A DNA stretch of 64,000 nt from Dyella sp. SG609 (GTDB taxonomy: Bacteria; Pseudomonadota; Gammaproteobacteria; Xanthomonadales; Rhodanobacteraceae): the NCBI RefSeq assembly GCF_012275375.1, contig NZ_JAAZQJ010000005.1, positions 368,599 through 432,598 of the forward strand, in the 5' to 3' direction. This document shows positions 9,836 to 20,154 of this stretch, in pieces. Positions within the stretch are counted from its first letter, which is position 1. Each line of letters starts with the position of its first letter. A model generated the notes under the pieces. It was not told the DNA's origin. It saw nothing but the letters and a program-made list of their open reading frames with translations, and did no database searches. A program made the translations under genes and the position numbers.

Positions 9836-10867
9836 ATGCCCAAGCACTACCTTCTGTACGGCTCCGAGCGCTATGCGCTGGCCATCCTGCGGCCGGTACA
9901 GGAGGCCATCCGCGCGCGCGGCGACGAGGCGGCATGGTTCTTCGACGGCCCCGGCGCGGAAGACCTGGCCGAAGGCGAGCGGCTGCTCACGGTGAGCGAA
10001 GTGCGCGCGTGGAAGCCGATCGCCTGCATCACCTCGTCCAACCATCTGCCGCATTTCTTCCCCGGCGTGAAGGTGGAGACCTTCCACGGCTTCGACGCCG
10101 GCAAGCCTCGCCACATCTATATCCGCGGCTTCTTCGACCTGTACTGCACCACCGGTCCGCGCGACACCGCGCAATTCCAGGCGCTGGCCGACGAGCTGGG
10201 CCACTTCGCGGTGGCCGAGACCGGCTGGCCCAAGCTCGACCCCTTCATGAAGGAGATCGCCGGCCCGCTGCCGCCGGTGCGCGAGAAGCCGGTGATCCTC
10301 TACCACTCCACTTTTTCGCCCTCGTGGAGCGCGGCCGAGACCCTGTACGACGAGGTGAAGCGCCTCTCCAGCAGCGGCGAGTGGCAGTGGATCGTCACCT
10401 TCCATCCGAAGATGAATCCGGAGACGGTGGCCAAGTTCAAGGCGCTGCAGGGCGAGCACCTCACGTTCGCGGAGAACGACAACATCCTGGAGCTGTTCCC
10501 GCGGGCCGACATGATGTGTTCGGACACGTCCTCGGCGCTGAGCGAGTTCCTGCTCACCGGCAAGCCGGTGGTCACCTTCAAGAACCGCCGCCCGGGGCCG
10601 CAGCTGATCGATATCGATGATGCCGCGCAGTTCGAGCCGGCCATCCGCCGCGCGCTGAGCCGGCCGCCGGAGCTGATGCAGGCCATCTGCGACTTCGCCG
10701 ACGCCATCCACCCGTACCGCGACGGCCATTCCAGCGAGCGCGTGCTGGATGCCATCGACGCCTTCATCGCCAAGGGCGGGCGCAACCGCAAGCCGAAGCC
10801 GGGCAACTGGTGGCGCAAGCTCAAGCTGCGGCGCCGCATCGGCTATTGGGGTCCGGCGCGCTCCTAA
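9836..10867 (+). CDS. CDP-glycerol glycerophosphotransferase-like protein
   Basis: 343 aa GT-B fold protein. ETFHGFDAGKP, GWPKLD, ILYHSTFSPSW, TFHPKMNP and SDTSSALSEFLLTGKPVVTF match the TagB/TagF-like superfamily that transfers polyol-phosphate units in surface polymers. In a Gram-negative setting the acceptor is likely LPS or capsule. Forms an operon with the WaaE-like gene. Confidence 0.78.
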   Translation: MPKHYLLYGSERYALAILRPVQEAIRARGDEAAWFFDGPGAEDLAEGERLLTVSEVRAWKPIACITSSNHLPHFFPGVKVETFHGFDAGKPRHIYIRGFFDLYCTTGPRDTAQFQALADELGHFAVAETGWPKLDPFMKEIAGPLPPVREKPVILYHSTFSPSWSAAETLYDEVKRLSSSGEWQWIVTFHPKMNPETVAKFKALQGEHLTFAENDNILELFPRADMMCSDTSSALSEFLLTGKPVVTFKNRRPGPQLIDIDDAAQFEPAIRRALSRPPELMQAICDFADAIHPYRDGHSSERVLDAIDAFIAKGGRNRKPKPGNWWRKLKLRRRIGYWGPARS

Positions 10868-10926
10868 AGCCTCCGGACAGAAAAGCCGCACTAGAATCGC
10901 AACCCTCCTGAGAAAGAGCTGCCCCC

Positions 10927-12633
10927 TTGCCTTCCAGCGCCTACAGCCGTTCCGAACACCTGCGCTCCCTGTGGCCCTGGCTGCCGCTGTGGACCGTGGT
11001 CGCCCTGCTGGCGATCTTCTCGCATGGCCCGATGCCGCTGTATTCGACCCGCACCCTGGCGGTGGCGTGGGAGATGTGGAGCCACGGCCACTGGCTGGTG
11101 CCGCACATCAATGGCCAGCCCTATAGCGACAAGGTGCCGCTGCTGTTCTGGATGATCCACGCCGGCTGGTTCGTGTTCGGCGTGAACGACGTGTGGCCGC
11201 GCGTGCTGGAAGTGATCTTCGGCGGCACCCAGCTTGTGCTGCTGGCCACGCTGGCGCGGCGCCTGTTCCCCAACCGCCCGTGGGTGGCCAAGGGCGCGCC
11301 GTGGATGCTGCTGGCGCTGGGCTACGCCTTCCTGTTCGGCCTGCAGGTGATGTACGAGGTGCTGCTGGCGGTATGGGTGCTGGCGGCGCTGCTCACCCTC
11401 ACCCCGAAGGCCGGCCGCGAGGAGCCGCGCTGGCTGCTGTTCGGCCTGTGCATCGGCGCCGGCCTGATGACCAAGGGCCCGGTGATGCTGCTGCACGTGG
11501 CCTTCCCCTGGCTGCTGGGCCCGCTGTGGAACGACTGGGCCAACCGCCACCGCGGGCGCTGGTACGGCCGCGGCCTGCTGGCGGTGCTGCTGGGCGGCAT
11601 CATCCTGCTGGCCTGGGCGCTGCCGGCCGGCTTCAGCGGCGGCGACGACTATCGCCACCGCCTGTTCTTCACCCAGACCGCCGGCCGCGTGGTGGATGCG
11701 TTCGACCACGCCCGCCCGTTCTGGTGGTACCTCACCATGATCCCGGCCCTGCTGTTCCCGTTCAGCGGCTGGCCGCGCGCCTGGGTGGCGCTGGGCGCGC
11801 TGCGCCGTCCGCTGGAGCCGGGCATCCGCTTCGGCCTGTGCTGGCTGCTGCCGGTGCTGCTGGCGTTCTCGCTGATCAGCGGCAAGCAGCTGTACTACCC
11901 GCTGCCCGAATTCGCCGGCGCCTGCCTGCTGCTGGCCGGCGCCATCGCGGTGCTGCGCGAGCAGCGGCCCAAGCTGGCCAATACGGCGTGGCTGGGCACC
12001 TGGCCGCTGGGCGTGGGCGGCATCCTGTTCGCGGTGTTCCTGTTCGTGCTGCCGAACCTGGTGGCGCACAACCTGATGCACGGCGAGTTCATCGATTCGA
12101 CCTCGCAGTACAGCCGCTTCTTCAGCGTGGTGTTCGTGGTGCTCGGCGCGCTGCTGCTGCTGCGCGGCCGCGGTGAGCTGCGCCGGCTGGCGGTGGCCGG
12201 GCTGATCGGCGTGCTGGCGCTCAACACGCTGTTCACCCTGACCATGTGGCCGAACTTCGACCTGCGCCCGGCCGCCCGCCTGCTGGGCGCGGCGGATGGC
12301 GAAGGCCGCGCCATCGGCTACGTGGGCAACTACGAAGGCCAGTTCCATTTCGAAGGCCGCCTGAGCCGGCCGATCGAGCGGCTGAGCGAGGGCGAGTCGA
12401 TCCAGGCCTTCGCCCGCCTGCATCCGGACGGCCTGATCATCACCCGCCCCGAGAAACTGGCCGACGCCGACCTGCGCTACCCGCTGCTGGTGCAGCCGTT
12501 CCGCTCCAGCTGGGTGGTGATCTGGCCGGCCTCGTCGCTGGCCGCCCAGCGCGCCGGCCACACCCCGGCCGAGCCGCCGCACCCGACCCGGCTGTACCAG
12601 GTCGACGCGTGGCGGTACCGCGCGATGCAATGA
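10927..12633 (+). CDS. ArnT/PMT-like membrane glycosyltransferase
   Basis: 568 aa, polytopic, beginning at a TTG codon. First loop reads YSTRTLAVAWEMWSHGHWLVPHI and PYSDKVPLLFW, the ArnT/GT39-83 pattern. Paralogous to the gene at 1877 but not a close copy. The stop overlaps the following TPR gene start (ATGA), implying coupling. Confidence 0.78.
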   Translation: MPSSAYSRSEHLRSLWPWLPLWTVVALLAIFSHGPMPLYSTRTLAVAWEMWSHGHWLVPHINGQPYSDKVPLLFWMIHAGWFVFGVNDVWPRVLEVIFGGTQLVLLATLARRLFPNRPWVAKGAPWMLLALGYAFLFGLQVMYEVLLAVWVLAALLTLTPKAGREEPRWLLFGLCIGAGLMTKGPVMLLHVAFPWLLGPLWNDWANRHRGRWYGRGLLAVLLGGIILLAWALPAGFSGGDDYRHRLFFTQTAGRVVDAFDHARPFWWYLTMIPALLFPFSGWPRAWVALGALRRPLEPGIRFGLCWLLPVLLAFSLISGKQLYYPLPEFAGACLLLAGAIAVLREQRPKLANTAWLGTWPLGVGGILFAVFLFVLPNLVAHNLMHGEFIDSTSQYSRFFSVVFVVLGALLLLRGRGELRRLAVAGLIGVLALNTLFTLTMWPNFDLRPAARLLGAADGEGRAIGYVGNYEGQFHFEGRLSRPIERLSEGESIQAFARLHPDGLIITRPEKLADADLRYPLLVQPFRSSWVVIWPASSLAAQRAGHTPAEPPHPTRLYQVDAWRYRAMQ

Positions 12634-12959
12634 GCTCGCCGCTGATCGCCAACCTGCGCGCGCAGTGCGGCGGCCCCCGCGACGGTGCGCTGCTGCGTTT
12701 CTCGCTGGGCCATGCCTTGCTGGCCGAGGGCGATGCACCGGCGGCGGCCGAGGAATTGCGCCACGCCGTGCGGTTCGATCCGCGCTATTCCGCTGCGTGG
12801 AAACTGCTGGGCAAGGCGCTGCTGGCGGTGGAAGACCGCGCCGGCGCCGCGGAAGCGTGGCGGCAAGGCATCGACGCCGCGCGCGAGCGTGGCGACAAGC
12901 AGGCGGAAAAGGAAATGGCCGTGTTCCTGCGCCGGCTGGAGCCGAAGGACGCGGGCTGA
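12630..12959 (+). CDS. Small tetratricopeptide-repeat protein
   Basis: 109 aa. Two to three TPR-like helical hairpins are visible (LLRFSLGHALLAEGDAPAAA, DPRYSAAWKLLGKALL). Coupled to the upstream membrane glycosyltransferase by an ATGA overlap and convergent with the acyltransferase downstream. Scaffold role is inferred only. Confidence 0.72.
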   Translation: MSSPLIANLRAQCGGPRDGALLRFSLGHALLAEGDAPAAAEELRHAVRFDPRYSAAWKLLGKALLAVEDRAGAAEAWRQGIDAARERGDKQAEKEMAVFLRRLEPKDAG

Positions 12960-12960
12960 C

Positions 12961-13869
12961 TCAGCGCGCGTCGTCCAGCACTTCCGGGTGGTCGTACGGA
13001 CTGGGCCGATCGTTCGCCGAATACCGCTTGTAGTGCCACTGATACTGCGCATAGGCCAATTCCACGCAGTTCTGCACACCGCGGTTGAGCGCCGTGCACG
13101 CCACGCGCTGATCCGCATCCGCCAGCCCTTCCGGCGCCGGCAGCAGATGGATGCGGAAGCCCTCGCCACGCGGCAGCCGCTCGGCGAACGCGAACAGCAC
13201 CGTCGCCCCCGTGCGCGCCGCCAGCCGCGGCAGCAGCACCATGGTCAGCGCTTCGCGGCCGAAGAACGGAGCGAACTCGCCCTCGCCTTCGCGCGGTTTC
13301 TGGTCCGGCAGGATGCCCACCGTGCCGCCCGCGCCCAGCCGCTTGAACAGCGTGCGCACCCCGGCGCCCTCGGCGCGCACCTGTTCCGGCGCCAGCGCGC
13401 CGCGCGCCTTGCGCAGCAGGCCCTCGACTGCGGCGATGCGCGGCGGCCGGTACAGGATCGCCATCGGCGTCTTGCGGCACAGCCAGTAATTGAGCAGTTC
13501 CCAGCAACCCAGGTGCGGCGCGGCGATGATCACGCCGCGGCCGGATGCCAGCGCCGCGTCGAACAGCGCCTCGCCGCGCACCTCGCGCACCAGGTCCAGC
13601 GCGCGCTCGGCATCGCTGCCCCAGATCTTGGCGATCTCGGTGATCGACTTGCCGCTCTCGATCATCACCTCGCGCAGCAGCGCCGCGCGGGCCGGCGCGT
13701 CCAGCCGCGGCCGGGAGATGCGGATGTTCACCGCGGTGTTCTGCACGGTCTTGCCGTCCAGCCGCAGCGACAGCCGGCCCAGCAGCGCGCCCACGCCGTG
13801 CAGGGCCCGCAGGGGCAGCAGGCCGACCAGGCGCAGCAGGAGGTAGAGCAGGAAGATATCGAAGCGCAT
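12961..13869 (-). CDS. Lipid A acyltransferase, LpxL/HtrB family
   Basis: About 302 aa from ATG at 13869. N-terminal hydrophobic anchor, then HLGCWELLNYW containing the catalytic HX4(D/E) motif, followed by GGTVGILPDQKPREGEGEFAPFFG, typical of late acyltransferases that add a secondary acyl chain to lipid A at the inner membrane. Which of LpxL/LpxM it is cannot be decided here. Confidence 0.85.
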   Translation of the reverse strand: MRFDIFLLYLLLRLVGLLPLRALHGVGALLGRLSLRLDGKTVQNTAVNIRISRPRLDAPARAALLREVMIESGKSITEIAKIWGSDAERALDLVREVRGEALFDAALASGRGVIIAAPHLGCWELLNYWLCRKTPMAILYRPPRIAAVEGLLRKARGALAPEQVRAEGAGVRTLFKRLGAGGTVGILPDQKPREGEGEFAPFFGREALTMVLLPRLAARTGATVLFAFAERLPRGEGFRIHLLPAPEGLADADQRVACTALNRGVQNCVELAYAQYQWHYKRYSANDRPSPYDHPEVLDDAR

Positions 13870-13968
13870 GAGCCGCACAGTGTAGCGGCTCAAGCCGTGT
13901 ACCCTCCGGCCGCTGCCTCGTTTTGTGGTTAATCTTTGCGCCCCGCCGTCCGCCGCAGCCGCTTATCG

Positions 13969-14409
13969 ATGATCGCCCTGATCCAGCGCGTCCTTTCCGC
14001 CCAAGTCGACGTGGCCGAAGAAACCGTCGGCGCCATCGGCCCCGGCCTGCTCGCCCTGGTGGCGGTGCAGCCGGCCGACGACGAAGCCAGCACCCGCCGC
14101 ATGCTCGAGCGCCTGCTCGGCTACCGCGTGTTCGCCGATGAACAGGGCCGCATGAACCGCTCGCTCAAGGACACCGGCGGCCAGCTGCTGCTGGTCAGCC
14201 AGTTCACCCTGGCCGCCGACACCCGCTCCGGCATGCGCCCCAGCTTCACCAGCGCCGCCTCGCCCGAGCAGGGCCGGCGCTGGTTCGACCGCCTGGTGGA
14301 ACTGGCCCGGGCCGCGCACCCGGGGGTGGAAATCGGGCGCTTCGGTGCCCATATGAAAGTCCAGCTGGTCAACGACGGACCGGTCACCTTCTGGCTCGAA
14401 ACGCCATGA
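13969..14409 (+). CDS. dtd: D-aminoacyl-tRNA deacylase
   Basis: 146 aa, family length. Start chosen at [13 protein letters not shown], the canonical DTD N-terminus. Contains the SQFTLAAD and [10 protein letters not shown] motifs that form the D-amino-acid proofreading pocket. Hydrolyses D-aminoacyl-tRNA in the cytoplasm. Sits directly upstream of rpoD with 167 bp between. Confidence 0.95.
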   Translation: MIALIQRVLSAQVDVAEETVGAIGPGLLALVAVQPADDEASTRRMLERLLGYRVFADEQGRMNRSLKDTGGQLLLVSQFTLAADTRSGMRPSFTSAASPEQGRRWFDRLVELARAAHPGVEIGRFGAHMKVQLVNDGPVTFWLETP

Positions 14410-14518
14410 CCGCGGACCCACCGGGCTACCGCGACGATTCCGAAAAAAACTTCTCAGACAACGGGTGTTTGGCGCGCTTTTTGCGTACGCCGGATGCCCA
14501 TATCTTTCACTTGAAAAC

Positions 14519-14547
14519 TGGTCAAAAAAGCATCACATCGCTATACT
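14519..14547 (+). promoter_or_regulatory. Putative sigma70 promoter of rpoD
   Basis: TGGTCA at 14519-14524, a 17-nt spacer and TATACT at 14542-14547, about 30 bp before the rpoD start. The -10 is good and the -35 matches 4 of 6 consensus bases. Prediction by eye. Confidence 0.5.
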
Positions 14548-14576
14548 GATCGGTTCCTGCATCCGCGGCGGTAGGT

Positions 14577-16436
<1,860 letters not shown>

Positions 16437-16465
16437 TCGCTACCTTAAGCGAACGGCAGAAAGCG

Positions 16466-16496
16466 AAAAGCCCCGCGCATGCGGGGCTTTTCTTTT
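16466..16496 (+). terminator. Rho-independent terminator of rpoD
   Basis: 11-bp perfect stem AAAAGCCCCGC / GCGGGGCTTTT with a GCAT loop, then CTTTT, 29 bp after the rpoD stop. The A/T flanks make it potentially bidirectional for the convergent SnoaL-like gene. Confidence 0.92.
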
Positions 16497-16513
16497 GCGC
16501 CGGGCGTAGCGGC

Positions 16514-16888
16514 TCAACCCATGTCGTAGAAGAACTGCTCGCGGTCGATCTTGCCGTCCTTGTTGACGTGATAGACGCAGATCTCCGTCATGTTCACGCG
16601 GCCGTATTCCTTCATGGTCACGTCCAGCGTCATTTCCAGGCTGAACCAGTTGCCGGCCACCACCGCGTCGCTGACGTTGCCGCCATGCACTTCCACGATC
16701 GATTCCTGGAACTTGCGTCCCTTCTCGAAGATGGCATCCAGCCCCTTCACATTGCCCAGCGCACCACCCGGCGCGCCCTCCGGCTCGATGCTTTCGGCAT
16801 CCTTGGAATACAACTCCTTCTGCGCCTCCTCGTACTTGCCCTCGCGACACAAAGCCACCAACCGCTTCGCTACCGATTCCGTGCTCAT
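16514..16888 (-). CDS. SnoaL/NTF2-like small protein
   Basis: 124 aa from ATG at 16888 (MSTESVAKRLVALCREGKY). Cone-shaped NTF2-like pattern: N-terminal helices, then KGLDAIFEKGRKFQES and the strand-rich NWFSLEMTLDVT/EICVYHVNKDGKIDREQFFYDM. Enzymatic role not deducible. Last host gene before the tRNA and mobile region. Confidence 0.72.
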   Translation of the reverse strand: MSTESVAKRLVALCREGKYEEAQKELYSKDAESIEPEGAPGGALGNVKGLDAIFEKGRKFQESIVEVHGGNVSDAVVAGNWFSLEMTLDVTMKEYGRVNMTEICVYHVNKDGKIDREQFFYDMG

Positions 16889-17046
16889 CGTGCACCTCCG
16901 GGTCAAAGGGCTTATGAGCCTACGCCGGATGGGATAAGTCTGGATGTGCCGGTGGGTGGGGGCGGCGCTCTCGACGGTCCCTGGGTGTGTAGCTAACATG
17001 ACGGGCTGTTGCGTGATCTGGCCGTGCAATGCGGCTGGCAGCGTCA

Positions 17047-17122
<76 letters not shown>

Positions 17123-17208
17123 TAAATTCAGGGTTTTTTCCGACTTTCAGTTGAAAGTCCCTCGGTACAAGGTACAGTTTCAGTACACCACCGAATCGCG
17201 GTCCTCCC

Positions 17209-18252
17209 ATGGCGACCCTAGTAAAGACTCCCTCTGGTACGTGGAAAGCAGTCATCCGCAAACAAGGTTGGCCGACGTCGGCAAAGACTTTCCGCACAAA
17301 ACGTGACGCAGAGGATTGGGCACGCCGAACTGAAGACGAGATGGTTCGTGGCGTCTTCATTCAACGAGCGCCGTCAGAACGAATGACCTTCGGCTTGGCG
17401 TTGGATCGCTACCTCGCCGAGGTCACGCCTACCAAGAAGGAATCAACGCAGAAGGCGGAACGCCTCAAGGCAGCCTCCCTGCGTCTCTTCTTCGGAAAAT
17501 ATTCATTGGCTGCAGTAAACGCCGACTTGGTCGCTCGATATCGTGACCAGCGGCTCGGAGAGGGTAGGAAGCCCAACACGGTTCGTCTGGAGTTGGCGCT
17601 TGCCAGTCACTTGTTCTCGGTGGCCATAAAGGAGTGGCGTATAGGTTTGGCCCAAAACCCCGTCGCTAACATTCGGAAGCCCAGCGCTGGCGAGGGTCGT
17701 GATCGGCGACTGTCTCGGGATGAGGAGCGACGGCTTCGCAAGGCTGTAGGAGTCCATTCAAATTCCATGCTTCGCTGGATTTTCGATCTGGCACTTGAAA
17801 CCGGAATGCGATCCTCGGAGATCACTGGCCTAACTAAGGGTCAGGTTGATCTTGGTCGTCGCATCGTGCGCCTAAGCAAGACGAAGAATGACAGCGCCCG
17901 CACCGTGCCCCTGACTCAGCACGCGAAGGAGGTGCTCGCTGCGGCATTGTCAAATCCGGTACGACCGAAAGATTGTGACCTCATCTTTTTCGGGGAACCG
18001 GGAAGAGATGGTCAACGTAGACCATATAATTTCAACAAGGCTTGGCTTGGCATAAAAGCCGAATTGGGCGTCGGTGACTTGCGATTTCATGACTTGCGCC
18101 ATGAGGCGGTTAGCCGGCTTGTAGAAGGTGGACTTAGTGATCAAGAAGTGGCTGCGATAAGTGGTCATAAGTCGATGCAGATGCTCAAGCGCTACACGCA
18201 TCTAAGGGCAGAAGACCTTGTGAGCAGACTTGATACTCTTCGTAAAAGATAG
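17209..18252 (+). CDS. Tyrosine recombinase/integrase of the outer integrative element
   Basis: 347 aa. N-terminal Arm-binding/SAM-like regions, then catalytic residues in ETGMRSSE, HDLRHEAVSRL, GHKS and RYTHLR (Arg...HxxR...H...Tyr). Located immediately downstream of tRNA-Ile(CAU) in the same direction, the classic layout of tRNA-integrating elements. Lower GC than the host genes. The matching attR lies outside the window, so the right boundary of this element is unknown. Confidence 0.92.
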   Translation: MATLVKTPSGTWKAVIRKQGWPTSAKTFRTKRDAEDWARRTEDEMVRGVFIQRAPSERMTFGLALDRYLAEVTPTKKESTQKAERLKAASLRLFFGKYSLAAVNADLVARYRDQRLGEGRKPNTVRLELALASHLFSVAIKEWRIGLAQNPVANIRKPSAGEGRDRRLSRDEERRLRKAVGVHSNSMLRWIFDLALETGMRSSEITGLTKGQVDLGRRIVRLSKTKNDSARTVPLTQHAKEVLAAALSNPVRPKDCDLIFFGEPGRDGQRRPYNFNKAWLGIKAELGVGDLRFHDLRHEAVSRLVEGGLSDQEVAAISGHKSMQMLKRYTHLRAEDLVSRLDTLRKR

Positions 18253-18321
18253 CTTCGGGATCGTTGGGTCGGATACCTCTGGTGGGCCAAACATTTGGTC
18301 GGGTATTGCTGGGGTTACGCT

Positions 18322-18618
18322 ATGACCAGAAAGCACATCATCGTCGAAGCAAGTGAGCGCGAGGACAGTCGCGCTCGTTTTATCGCCGCCATGCGCGGCG
18401 AAGCGGTGGGTCAGTACGTGACAGTTCATGGAAACGCTGGAATCTCAGTGGCGGAGCGTCAGCGTCGGCAAGAGGCAGTGGATTACGCGTTGGCCACGGT
18501 GGGGCTTGAGGGCTTCAGCCCTAGCGACGCCGTGCAGGAGCTTGCTCGACGCTACGTCAACGGTGAAATAAGCATGGTTGAATTGATGGGCGATTCGGCA
18601 GCCAACAGCGGCTCGTAA
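18322..18618 (+). CDS. Antitoxin VbhA-like protein, orphan
   Basis: 98 aa. The C-terminal half (RRQEAVDYALATVGLEGFS...ARRYVNGEISMVEL) matches the antitoxin VbhA family; TVGLEG fits the (S/T)xxxE(G/N) motif that blocks Fic AMPylation. No Fic toxin gene is adjacent. A related ORF lies at 62,387-62,584 in the other half of the element. Function as an antitoxin is inferred from family only. Confidence 0.65.
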   Translation: MTRKHIIVEASEREDSRARFIAAMRGEAVGQYVTVHGNAGISVAERQRRQEAVDYALATVGLEGFSPSDAVQELARRYVNGEISMVELMGDSAANSGS

Positions 18619-18646
18619 GTTCGCCGCACGGTTTCGCTATAGCGGC

Positions 18647-18670
18647 TTTTTTGCAGACTCTGCAAATTTT
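18647..18670. repeat. Dispersed palindrome, copy 1
   Basis: TTTTTTGCAGA and TCTGCAAATTT flank a central C. First of four related palindromes in the outer element. It starts 29 bp after the VbhA-like stop. The surrounding 18,619-19,446 stretch holds no convincing gene. Confidence 0.65.
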
Positions 18671-18752
18671 GGTAGCTTGCTCGCGGTTTGTCTTCGCCGA
18701 TAGAAAGACCGACCGCCTAGCATGGACACCAATGTCTTGAATCGAAACAGCC

Positions 18753-18775
18753 TTTTTTGCGAACTCTGCAAATTT
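18753..18775. repeat. Dispersed palindrome, copy 2
   Basis: TTTTTTGCGAA and TCTGCAAATTT; same consensus as copy 1, imperfectly symmetrical. Lies in the gene-poor stretch after the VbhA-like gene. Confidence 0.6.
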
Positions 18776-19163
18776 GGCGGACGTTCCATGCGTGGAGTCG
18801 CCGCGTGGTGCTAAAGCTGCCGCACCAGCTCATGGCTGGATAAATTTTGGGGCCGCCATACGACCGATGCTGCAGTACCCCGGAGATGTTACCTAGTGGA
18901 ACATAAAGGGGTGTGCTACACCGCACCGGTGATATGACCAGCAAGTGGCACCATGAAGCCATTTAAGCTGTGCCACAAAGTGAGTTTCGCGTAGCACAGT
19001 TTGTGCTACGTCAAAAACGCGTGCGCGTACTCGTAATCTCGGCGATGCTGGACGCTTAGTCGCTTGCTATCGGTGCCAGGCCAAGGCCGCCTCAATGGCT
19101 GAGACGCTGAGCTAGGGGTCGAAGCGCTCGTGATCTTTCCCGGCTTGGGGATCGGTAGAAGAG

Positions 19164-19186
19164 TTTTTTGCGGAGTCTGCAAAAAA
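19164..19186. repeat. Dispersed palindrome, copy 3
   Basis: TTTTTTGCGGA, central G, TCTGCAAAAAA: near-perfect dyad, closest to copy 4 at 62,342. Confidence 0.65.
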
Positions 19187-19446
19187 GCGGGGCAGCTTTT
19201 GGCACTCTCGCTCGGGATTTGGCGTTCGGCCAACCAGTTCGGCCCAGCTCATTTCGACACCCACACACGGGTGGTCAATATTCTCTGTCGCAGCGTTGGA
19301 TATGTCTTCAACGCTGCGGATGTTGGCCCGCGGAACATCAAGTCCGGTAAGCGCCGCCCCTTGGAGCTTACCAAGGGGGTGTCGACGAGCGCTCACGGCT
19401 ATATTGTGGAAAGGTCTACTTCCGACCAACTCTGAGCATTAAGGCA

Positions 19447-19551
19447 GTGAGCGAAGGGGCGTTATTCGTGCTGAAGGGTCGAAAAAATCTCGAGATTGCA
19501 GTTGGCAAGCTTATCGTCGAGGTAGAGGACGGGAAGTTCCCACATGGCTAA
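19447..19551 (+). CDS. Possible small protein upstream of the 185-aa ORF
   Basis: 34 codons from GTG. It overlaps the next gene start by 8 bp, suggesting coupling. The peptide is charged with no recognisable domain. Weak Shine-Dalgarno; could be chance. Confidence 0.3.
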   Translation: MSEGALFVLKGRKNLEIAVGKLIVEVEDGKFPHG

Positions 19552-20101
19552 TGACTCCGGCGAACAGATCGACTTCAGCAAAACCCTGCTCGGTAACGAT
19601 CCAATTGGCCCGCTTTCGAAGCTACTCTGGGAATGCCAGCAGATATTTGAAGCCGATGTATCTAGCCCGTTGATCCGAATGTTCATGTCGCAGAACGCCG
19701 CAACTACGGCGTGGCATTTGGCTGACTGGACATGGATGACCTGTCCGCAGGAAAGACGGACAGAGTTGGCGGCCGTAGTGGGTGCGGCCGATGACAGCTG
19801 GCCGGCATTCGCCAATAGAGTTCGTGAGATCAGCATTGATCTAGCGATCTGTCGCGAACTGGCTACCGCCGGAAAGCACGTCGCTATCAGTCGTGGCGAG
19901 CTGAAGAATCATACCGTTGAAGTCGAACACGACGACGAAACTAAAGAGACCCGCGTTTGGATTTGTATAGACGGCGAGCGAACACCCGATCTCGACATCT
20001 ATGGCCGAGCTCTACGTTGGTGGATCGAGCTCTATATCCATATGGGATTCTCTGAGGCGGCAACGCTTCAGGAAGCCCTCAACCAGCATGCGATGGACTG
20101 A
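19544..20101 (+). CDS. Hypothetical protein, element cargo
   Basis: 185 aa soluble protein, no membrane segment, no family I recognise. Mixed helix-forming sequence (ADWTWMTCPQERR) and an acidic middle (VEVEHDDETKETR). Followed 53 bp later by a large membrane protein on the same strand, so the two probably form a cargo operon. Confidence 0.6.
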   Translation: MANDSGEQIDFSKTLLGNDPIGPLSKLLWECQQIFEADVSSPLIRMFMSQNAATTAWHLADWTWMTCPQERRTELAAVVGAADDSWPAFANRVREISIDLAICRELATAGKHVAISRGELKNHTVEVEHDDETKETRVWICIDGERTPDLDIYGRALRWWIELYIHMGFSEAATLQEALNQHAMD

Positions 20102-20154
20102 AATCACGTCGCCGTAAATATCCGCTTTCGACCCAAACTACCAAGGAGGTGCGT

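Noticed and set aside
18619..19446. Several short ORFs on both strands in this stretch
   Set aside because: No ribosome-binding sites, no couplings and no protein-like composition; the palindromic repeats are the only supported features.
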